From NCBI GenBank assembly GCA_003164895.1, contig PLUL01000049.1:1-49040 (forward strand): a stretch of 49,040 nt of DNA. Reading direction: 5' to 3'. Below the pieces are notes generated by a model. The model had not been told where the DNA came from and searched no databases. It worked only from the letters and a program-made list of their open reading frames with translations. Shown piece by piece: positions 42,660 to 49,040 of the stretch. The stretch is from Bacteroidota bacterium (GTDB lineage: Bacteria > Bacteroidota > Bacteroidia > Palsa-948). Position numbers and translations under genes: made by a program. Within the stretch, counting starts at the first letter, position 1, and each line of letters opens with the position of its first letter.

Positions 42660-43661
42660 ATGAAAAAACATCTACTTAGCTTCGTTCTTTTACTTTCTGC
42701 TTTTGGATTGAAAGCACAAAACTGTTCCGACATTTTTTTCTCTCAGTATGTTGAAGGTTTTGGAAACGACAAAGCCTTGGGAATTTACAATCCTACTATG
42801 AATCCAATTCATCTAAACAATCAATACCGCATGATACGTTACAGCAACGGATCTTCGGCAGCAGCGGGTGAAAACAATAATGAGGCAATGATTAATCTTG
42901 GAAATCCTACTATTGCTTCAGGTCAGGAATGGGTAATTGTTATTGACTTGGTTGACCCTGCTGGTACCGGAATGAATATGCCGGTTGATACAGCATTACA
43001 ACTCAAAGCCGATACTTTTCTTTGCCCGGATTACAACACCAGCTACACCATGTATTTTAATGGCAACGATGCTTTGTCAATTCAAAAAACTTTGGATGGC
43101 GGTAACACATGGCAATACGTAGATATTTTTGCTCAGATTTGCGACCCTAATATGACCAGCAATGATGGTACAGGCGGTTGGTGTAATATTTTTCCTTATG
43201 TCTGTTCATATGAACAAGCTTGGACCTATCGCCATACGCTTATTCGTAAATCATCGGTTATGCAAGGAACAATTGTAAATCCCAATCCATGGATTGTAAG
43301 CGACCAATGGGATTCATTATTGAGTTATAGATTTGGATCTCCATTAGATAGTACTATAAAATATTTAGGACACCACAAATGTGATTGCCCAACAGGTGCA
43401 GGCATTAATGAAATAGATAATTCGGTTTCGATACAGCTTTTTCCTAATCCTGTAAGCAATAATAATTTCACAATTACTTCTTCCGAATTCATGCAGGCAA
43501 TAGAAATTAATAATGTAATTGGACAGCAAGTGCTGCGCAAAGAAACCAAACACTCAAAGCAATTTGCAGTTGAAACCGGAAACATTCCAAAAGGAATTTA
43601 TTCTGCTCGGATTTATTTCTCTGAAGGAAAAACAAAAACAGTAAAACTTATTGTTCAGTAA
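42660..43661 (+). CDS. Secreted lamin-tail-like protein with type A T9SS sorting domain
   Basis: 333 residues: signal peptide (1-19, SAFGLKAQ), then a lamin-tail-like domain (CSDIFFSQYVEGFGNDKALGIYNPTMNPIHLNN is the hallmark opening), a middle part with WQYVDIF and several Cys, and a type A C-terminal sorting domain (INEIDNSVSIQLFPNPVSNNNFTI ... GIYSARIYFSEGKTKTVKLIVQ). Exported through type IX secretion and probably bound to the cell surface. In bacteria the domain is often paired with secreted nucleases and phosphatases, and an endonuclease I gene lies two genes downstream. Confidence 0.85.
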   Translation: MKKHLLSFVLLLSAFGLKAQNCSDIFFSQYVEGFGNDKALGIYNPTMNPIHLNNQYRMIRYSNGSSAAAGENNNEAMINLGNPTIASGQEWVIVIDLVDPAGTGMNMPVDTALQLKADTFLCPDYNTSYTMYFNGNDALSIQKTLDGGNTWQYVDIFAQICDPNMTSNDGTGGWCNIFPYVCSYEQAWTYRHTLIRKSSVMQGTIVNPNPWIVSDQWDSLLSYRFGSPLDSTIKYLGHHKCDCPTGAGINEIDNSVSIQLFPNPVSNNNFTITSSEFMQAIEINNVIGQQVLRKETKHSKQFAVETGNIPKGIYSARIYFSEGKTKTVKLIVQ

Positions 43662-43701
43662 TAATTTTTAAACATTAAGTTTTAGTTTGATACTTTCTTC
43701 C

Positions 43702-46605
43702 ATGAATACAATGAAATATATTTGTCTCTTATTCCTTCTTTTTAGCTCCACTCTTTTCGCCCAAACCGGAGGAGTGATAAAAGGAACTGTAAAAGATGCC
43801 AACACAGGCGAAGCCGTTATTGGAGGAAGCGTTTCTTATGCTCCCGGCAAAGGTGCTCAAACAGATATTGATGGCAACTTTACTCTAAAAATAGATTCTG
43901 TCGGAATTTATACAATTACGGTTTCTTATATTGGATATGAAGAACAGAAACAAAAAGTAAAAGTGGGAGACAAACCGGTGATTGTTAATTTTTCGATGCA
44001 TGCGCAAACGCTGAAAGAAGTGGAAATAGTATCAGATGTGGCAAAAACACGATCTACTCCTGTTGCTTTTTCCAATGTTTCTTTACAGCAAATTCAGGAG
44101 GAGATAGGAACACGGGATATAACTATGGTTTTAAATTCAACACCCGGAGCGTATGCAACAGAGTCAGGCGGAGGCAGCGGCGATTCGAGAGTTAATATCA
44201 GAGGATTTGACCAAACCAATGTAGCGGTGATGATAGATGGCGTTCCGGTGAATGACATGGAAAACGGAAAAGTTTATTGGAGCAACTGGGATGGATTAAG
44301 CGATATTACTCGCACCATGCAGGTGCAGCGCGGACTGGGAGCTTCCAAGTTAGCGATTCCATCTGTAGGAGGCACTATAAATATTCTTTCGAAAGGCATT
44401 GACCAAAACATGTCTGCCGATGTTAAACAAGAAATAACCAGCTACGGATTAAATAAAACTTCCTTTGGTTTTAATTCAGGGTTATTAAATCATGGGTGGG
44501 GAGTAACAGTTGCAGGATCCAGAAAGTTTGGAACAGAATGGCCGGATGGAACCTACACAGATGCGTGGTCCTATTTTGGAAAAATTCAAAAACGTTTTAA
44601 TAAACATTTGATTAGCTTTAGCACCAGCGGAGCTCCGCAATCACACGGTCAAAGATATACTATGCTGCCTGTTGGAATATATAGTAAAGAGTTATCCGAT
44701 AAATTAGGTATCAATACAGATTCAGTTTACCGACATTCTGTATATACAACCCATACAAAAGGCGAACGCGGTTTAGCTTACAATCCTGACTGGGGAACTC
44801 TTACCGGAGATGAAGGCACAAGCAATGGCACTGTTGGCTTTTTATCAAAACCAAATCACGGCAATGTTTATAATCAAAGCGTAAATCATTTTTATAAACC
44901 GCAATACAATCTATCGCACTTTTGGACACCCAACGAAAAACTTACTGTTTCCACTGTTGCTTATCTTTCCACTGGTCATGGAGGAAGCACATTCCTGAAA
45001 AATAATAATCTTGGAAGAGATTCTTTAACCGGATTACTCACTGCCGAAAATACTTATACTTTTAATGCCAGCCCGGGATCTGTTGCCCCGATGTACAATC
45101 CTACTCAACATGCAGCATCTAATTATCTTTGGACACAAAACAACGATCATTTTTGGTATGGAGCGCTTACCTCGTGGAACTATAAAGTAAATCAAAATCT
45201 TACCGCTCTTTTTGGGCTTGATGCCCGATCCTATACAGGTTCGCATTACGGATCTATATATAATTTAATGGGCGCTGATTATGCTATTGATAATTCTAAT
45301 CTAAACCAGCCCAAGGGCTCATATCCTGGAGATCCGCTATTACAATATTCTGTAAAGCATGTTAACGATAAGATTGGTTATTACAATAAAGATAAAGTGG
45401 ATTGGGGTGGAGCATTTGCTCAGGCAGAATATAAGAAAAATAAATGGAGTACTTTTTTTACTGCATCCGCTTCAGAAACTGGTTACCAGCGCATTGACTA
45501 TTTTAAAAAAGAAGATTTAGTCATCAATGGAAACACTTATGCTCAAGCCGTAGGTTATGGCGATGTGTTTTATTATAATGGTACAAATCATATAACTGCG
45601 GCAAGAGGCACTGCAGTTACTACGCATGGCGATACCACTTTTGTTGGTACTGGAGCTAACAAACAATATATTGTAAACGCGACAGCTTACACCAATCAGT
45701 CAATGGAAGCACGCGCTGCCACTACCGATAGAAAATGGTTCACCGGATATACTGCAAAAGGAGGCGCAAACTATAATTTGAATGATAATAATAATGTATT
45801 TGTCAATTTAGGATACTTGGATATGGCGCCCCGCATGAGCGTAGTGTTTGATAATAACAATAACCTATTCGCCAATATAGCTCATCAATATGTTTATGCA
45901 GTTGAAGCAGGCTATGGCATTAAGGAAAAAACATTTGCAGTGAACGTAAATCTGTATTATACTTTATGGAAGAATAGATCGCCCAATTCTTCTCAATCTG
46001 TTCCAGATCCAACTTATGGTACCCTTTATTATAATATCACTGGCTTAGACGAATTGCACAAAGGAATTGAAGTGGATTTCATTTATAAGATTATTAAAAA
46101 TTTAGATTTTCAGGGAGTAGTATCCTTGGGAGATTGGAAAGCTGTTTCGGGGTCAACGGTATATGTGTATGATCCTCTTGGAGTATTAGTCAAAACGGTT
46201 GATTTCAGCGCAAAAAATGTTCACATAGGAAATGCTGCACAAGACCAATTCAGCGGAAGCTTAAAATATAAGTTCATGAAAGGATTATATATAAAACCAC
46301 GATACACATATTTTGCAAAGAACTATTCAAACTTTGACCCAACCACTTTAATTAATAATAACAAGGACAGAGAATCGTGGAAAATGCCCAATTATGGAAT
46401 TCTGGATTTATTTGCAGGGTATGATTTTAAAATGTATAAGATAAGAATGACTGTAACCGCAGGAGTTACCAATATATTGAACACAGTTTATATTGCAGAT
46501 GCATTAAACAATGGTAACGGAATTGCGTCATTTAATGCAACCGTAGCTACAGTATATATGGGAATGGGCAGACGCGCAACTGTTTCATTAAAAATAGGAT
46601 TTTAA
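43702..46605 (+). CDS. TonB-dependent outer-membrane receptor
   Basis: 967 residues from the ATG at 43702; a TTG further upstream is less likely. Signal peptide (SSTLFAQ), carboxypeptidase-D-like regulatory domain (about 24-100, GVIKGTVKDANTGEAVIGGSV ... YIGYEEQ), plug domain (about 115-235, DITMVLNSTPGAYATESGGGSGDSRVNIRGFDQTNVAVMIDGVPVNDMENG), then a beta-barrel ending in GRRATVSLKIGF with the C-terminal Phe. No SusD partner is adjacent. It probably imports a ligand made available by its neighbours, the lamin-tail protein and the endonuclease. Powered by the ExbBD-TonB set upstream. Confidence 0.93.
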   Translation: MNTMKYICLLFLLFSSTLFAQTGGVIKGTVKDANTGEAVIGGSVSYAPGKGAQTDIDGNFTLKIDSVGIYTITVSYIGYEEQKQKVKVGDKPVIVNFSMHAQTLKEVEIVSDVAKTRSTPVAFSNVSLQQIQEEIGTRDITMVLNSTPGAYATESGGGSGDSRVNIRGFDQTNVAVMIDGVPVNDMENGKVYWSNWDGLSDITRTMQVQRGLGASKLAIPSVGGTINILSKGIDQNMSADVKQEITSYGLNKTSFGFNSGLLNHGWGVTVAGSRKFGTEWPDGTYTDAWSYFGKIQKRFNKHLISFSTSGAPQSHGQRYTMLPVGIYSKELSDKLGINTDSVYRHSVYTTHTKGERGLAYNPDWGTLTGDEGTSNGTVGFLSKPNHGNVYNQSVNHFYKPQYNLSHFWTPNEKLTVSTVAYLSTGHGGSTFLKNNNLGRDSLTGLLTAENTYTFNASPGSVAPMYNPTQHAASNYLWTQNNDHFWYGALTSWNYKVNQNLTALFGLDARSYTGSHYGSIYNLMGADYAIDNSNLNQPKGSYPGDPLLQYSVKHVNDKIGYYNKDKVDWGGAFAQAEYKKNKWSTFFTASASETGYQRIDYFKKEDLVINGNTYAQAVGYGDVFYYNGTNHITAARGTAVTTHGDTTFVGTGANKQYIVNATAYTNQSMEARAATTDRKWFTGYTAKGGANYNLNDNNNVFVNLGYLDMAPRMSVVFDNNNNLFANIAHQYVYAVEAGYGIKEKTFAVNVNLYYTLWKNRSPNSSQSVPDPTYGTLYYNITGLDELHKGIEVDFIYKIIKNLDFQGVVSLGDWKAVSGSTVYVYDPLGVLVKTVDFSAKNVHIGNAAQDQFSGSLKYKFMKGLYIKPRYTYFAKNYSNFDPTTLINNNKDRESWKMPNYGILDLFAGYDFKMYKIRMTVTAGVTNILNTVYIADALNNGNGIASFNATVATVYMGMGRRATVSLKIGF

Positions 46606-46646
46606 TAAAAAATAACAACAACCAATAACAATTAAAAACAACAAAA

Positions 46647-48944
46647 ATGACAAAACATCTATTAACAACACTGATTGCTATATGCATTGCAGTGTTTGGT
46701 ATGGCACAAGCTGTGCTGCCAACAAGTTGGGGATTCCCAACTACCACTTTACCTTCAGGATGGACATCAGCCGGAACCGGATTCGGTTACTATTCAGGTT
46801 CAGGAAATCCTGCGCCTGCGGCAAAATTTTCTGTAACCGGTGATATGCTTACAATAAATTTTGCATCAACACCAGGTACAATATCGTATGATATTACCGA
46901 TAATCCTCCAACGGGACAAACCTATTCAAGTAATTTTCAGGTACAGCAATCGGCTGATAATATTACTTATACAACTGTTGCAACCTATACCGCTCAGGCA
47001 AATGTTGGTGCAACAGCAGGTACTTATTACAGCATTCCTGCAACTGCGTTAAATAGGGCTACCCGTTATGTTCGCTTTAATCTAGTTACAAAAGCAATTG
47101 GAAATATTGGTTTAGATAATGTGACAATTACTGCTGGTACTACAACTGCTGCATCAATAATTGTAAAACAAGGAACAACGTCAATTGTCAATAGTGGAAC
47201 TTATACTTTGGCTTCTCCCGTTAGCACTATGCTACCAACTACATTTACTGTGCAGAACTTAGGAACAGTAGGTACGTTAAGTGTTACTGCTGCAAACCTC
47301 ACAGGTCCTGCTGCATCTGATTATTCTGTAACAATTGCTATGCCTTTAAATGTGTCTGCGTCAAGCACAGGAAATCTGGTGGTTAATTTCACCCCTTCTG
47401 CTTCTGGAACACGCAATGCAGTTTTAACACTGACTAACAATGATGCTACAAATAGTTCTTATGTGATTAACTTAAACGGTATTGGAGGGAACTTGGCAAC
47501 TCAACCGACCGCTCAGGCAACCAATTTAACTTTCCCTATGGCGAAATCTTATCACATTCAAGGAGGTTTTACAGCAGCTTCTCCTGCAGCTGATGGTTAT
47601 TTGGTATTAAGAAAAACAGGCTCTGCAATAACAGATGTTCCGGTTAGCGGCACAGTTTATCAACGTGGCGATTATATTGGAAGTTCTCAAGTTGTGTATT
47701 GCTCAAATGCCACCGGCTTTTTTCCGAATAATATTGTAGCCAATACAACTTATTACTTTGCAGTATTTGCTTACAATGGAGTAAGTACCTACCGCAATTA
47801 TTTAACAACAGCTCCACTAACAGGAAGCGTTACAACTTCCGGTTCAATGCAAGCTACTATGCATCCTACTTACTACAATACTGTTTCAACAGCAAACACA
47901 ACTTTTGTTGCTGATTTGCATAATGCAATTACTACTCATACTTTGCAGTGGTACAGTTATTTCGGTAATATGGTGATTGAACCTTTTTACGTTCGCGATA
48001 CTACAGGAAATCAAAGAGTAATAACATGTGTTTACAGTGGAGAGAATAAGGTTTTTACCGAACCGTTTGACTGGACTACAGAAAATTTCAGCCGCGAACA
48101 TACTTATTGTGAAAGCTGGATGCCTACATATAGTTGCACTGTTTATCAAAATAATCCAGAATATAACGATTTCCATCTCATTACACCTACTGACCAAAAT
48201 AATGCTAATGCTCTTCGCAGCAATTATCCATTAGGTGTTGTAGCTGGAACTCCCACCTATACTTATTTGGGTTGCAAATTAGGTAATGATGCAAACGGAC
48301 ATAAAGTTTGGGAGCCGCGCAATTCCGATAAAGGATCTGCTGCACGTCACATGTTGTACGAATGTATTTCCTATACAAGCATTACACCAACTTGTACACC
48401 GCTGAATACAAGTACAACTTGGGGCGGAAGCTGGTCATTGCCCTCTATTTGCTATACAGGCGTTCCTTACGGACAAGATCAAACTGTTTTGAAACAATGG
48501 AATGATCAATATCCTCCTGATAATTTTGAAATTGCTCTTAATGATTTTATTGATTCATTGCAAGGCAATCGTAATCCATTCGTTGATCATCCTGAATATG
48601 TTTGTTACATTGATTTTAGCACCATGACATACTTGGCTACTCCAAGTTCACCCTGTCCTGCAGCTACAGGAATCAATGAAATAAGCAATCAATTTGGTTC
48701 GGCTCTTGTATATCCCAATCCGGCAAACAATTCATTTACTATTTTAATTGGTGAAAATAAAAGCACAAACGCAAATGTTTCAATCATGAATATGATAGGA
48801 GAACAAGTTGCTTCTTTTTCAAACCTCGAAAATTACAACGGAATGATAGATTGTTCTAATGTAAATATTGCGAATGGATTATATATAGTGAAAATTAATT
48901 CTGGAGAAAAAACTTTTGTTTCTCGAGTAATGATTAACAAATAA
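46647..48944 (+). CDS. Secreted endonuclease I with anchor-type domains and T9SS sorting signal
   Basis: 765 residues: signal peptide (1-20, VFGMAQA), a jelly-roll-like N-terminal domain (about 25-165), a choice-of-anchor D / ASH-type domain (about 170-280), a fibronectin-like domain (about 285-395), then the endonuclease I domain (about 410-660) with the metal-site motif ENFSREHTYCESWMP and EYNDFHLITPTDQNNANALRSNYPLG, and a type A sorting domain (INEISNQFGSALVYPNPANNSFTI ... IVKINSGEKTFVSRVMIN). It should cut DNA and possibly RNA outside the cell. It sits 41 bp after the receptor and before a strong terminator. Confidence 0.92.
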   Translation: MTKHLLTTLIAICIAVFGMAQAVLPTSWGFPTTTLPSGWTSAGTGFGYYSGSGNPAPAAKFSVTGDMLTINFASTPGTISYDITDNPPTGQTYSSNFQVQQSADNITYTTVATYTAQANVGATAGTYYSIPATALNRATRYVRFNLVTKAIGNIGLDNVTITAGTTTAASIIVKQGTTSIVNSGTYTLASPVSTMLPTTFTVQNLGTVGTLSVTAANLTGPAASDYSVTIAMPLNVSASSTGNLVVNFTPSASGTRNAVLTLTNNDATNSSYVINLNGIGGNLATQPTAQATNLTFPMAKSYHIQGGFTAASPAADGYLVLRKTGSAITDVPVSGTVYQRGDYIGSSQVVYCSNATGFFPNNIVANTTYYFAVFAYNGVSTYRNYLTTAPLTGSVTTSGSMQATMHPTYYNTVSTANTTFVADLHNAITTHTLQWYSYFGNMVIEPFYVRDTTGNQRVITCVYSGENKVFTEPFDWTTENFSREHTYCESWMPTYSCTVYQNNPEYNDFHLITPTDQNNANALRSNYPLGVVAGTPTYTYLGCKLGNDANGHKVWEPRNSDKGSAARHMLYECISYTSITPTCTPLNTSTTWGGSWSLPSICYTGVPYGQDQTVLKQWNDQYPPDNFEIALNDFIDSLQGNRNPFVDHPEYVCYIDFSTMTYLATPSSPCPAATGINEISNQFGSALVYPNPANNSFTILIGENKSTNANVSIMNMIGEQVASFSNLENYNGMIDCSNVNIANGLYIVKINSGEKTFVSRVMINK

Positions 48945-48976
48945 TATCTGTTGAATCACGCTAATTGAATAATGAA

Positions 48977-49015
48977 AAAGCAACCATCCACTTTATTGGG
49001 TGGTTGCTTTTTTTT
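48977..49015 (+). terminator. Strong rho-independent terminator
   Basis: AAAGCAACCA (48977-48986) pairs with TGGTTGCTTT (49001-49010), extended by T.G, C-G, C-G, A-T to 14 pairs with a 6-base loop, then a T-run. It ends the lamin-tail/receptor/endonuclease locus, 32 bp after the endonuclease stop. Confidence 0.92.
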
Positions 49016-49040
49016 ATATGCTTTTGGTATAAAAAATAAG

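Overview
The window is chromosomal DNA of a Bacteroidota bacterium, probably an uncultivated or poorly sampled Bacteroidia lineage. The evidence is AT-rich intergenic DNA, Bacteroidota-type promoters (TTG or TTTG, about 18-20 bases, TAnnTTTG), type IX secretion sorting domains, SprB-type repeats, TonB proteins with the FSQxW...YGAYEIRRxY N-terminus, and a class II ribonucleotide reductase. No transposase, phage gene or CRISPR array was seen.

Region 1 (1-8.1 kb) starts with a NucS-like nuclease and an interspersed repeat. It continues as a low-oxygen / nitric-oxide island: proline dehydrogenase, a divergent norB, norC, three FNR-like regulators in a row, a membrane-anchored cytochrome c, a 61-residue membrane protein and a monothiol thioredoxin-like protein. 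Six promoters here share one architecture: a palindrome ATGA-N6-TCAT (one is GTGA-N6-TCAT) whose downstream edge lies exactly 30 bases before the last G of a TAnnTTTG-like -7 element. That puts the palindrome near -41.5, the class II activator position of CRP/FNR proteins. I read this as a local FNR/DNR-type regulon, and it is the strongest discovery in the window. The NorB lacks the first FeB histidine and a key glutamate of classical NO reductases.

Region 2 (8.1-17.4 kb) holds nrdJ, with an 11-bp inverted repeat upstream, and a leftward operon ridA-ileS-dksA-like-lspA-RNase H. The DksA-like protein has a histone-H1-like lysine-rich tail and a degenerate zinc finger.

Region 3 (17.5-28.7 kb) is a complex I operon nuoE-F-G-(diheme cytochrome c)-H-I-J-K-L-M-N. 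It lacks nuoABCD, has a short NuoG, carries a cytochrome gene between nuoG and nuoH, and has an interspersed palindromic repeat between nuoK and nuoL.

Region 4 (28.8-36.5 kb) has a DedA protein, then a TonB energy-transducing cluster: exbB, two exbD, two tonB, a small membrane protein, a PstS-like lipoprotein and a TPR protein. It ends at a terminator.

Region 5 (36.5-49 kb) has a 1148-residue secreted adhesin-like protein (choice-of-anchor L, SprB repeats, PKD, type B sorting domain), a DMT exporter, a cold-shock protein, initiator tRNA-Met, a GNAT acetyltransferase, and a cell-surface locus of lamin-tail-like secreted protein, TonB-dependent receptor and secreted endonuclease I. That last group may serve extracellular nucleic-acid use. 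A strong terminator closes it.
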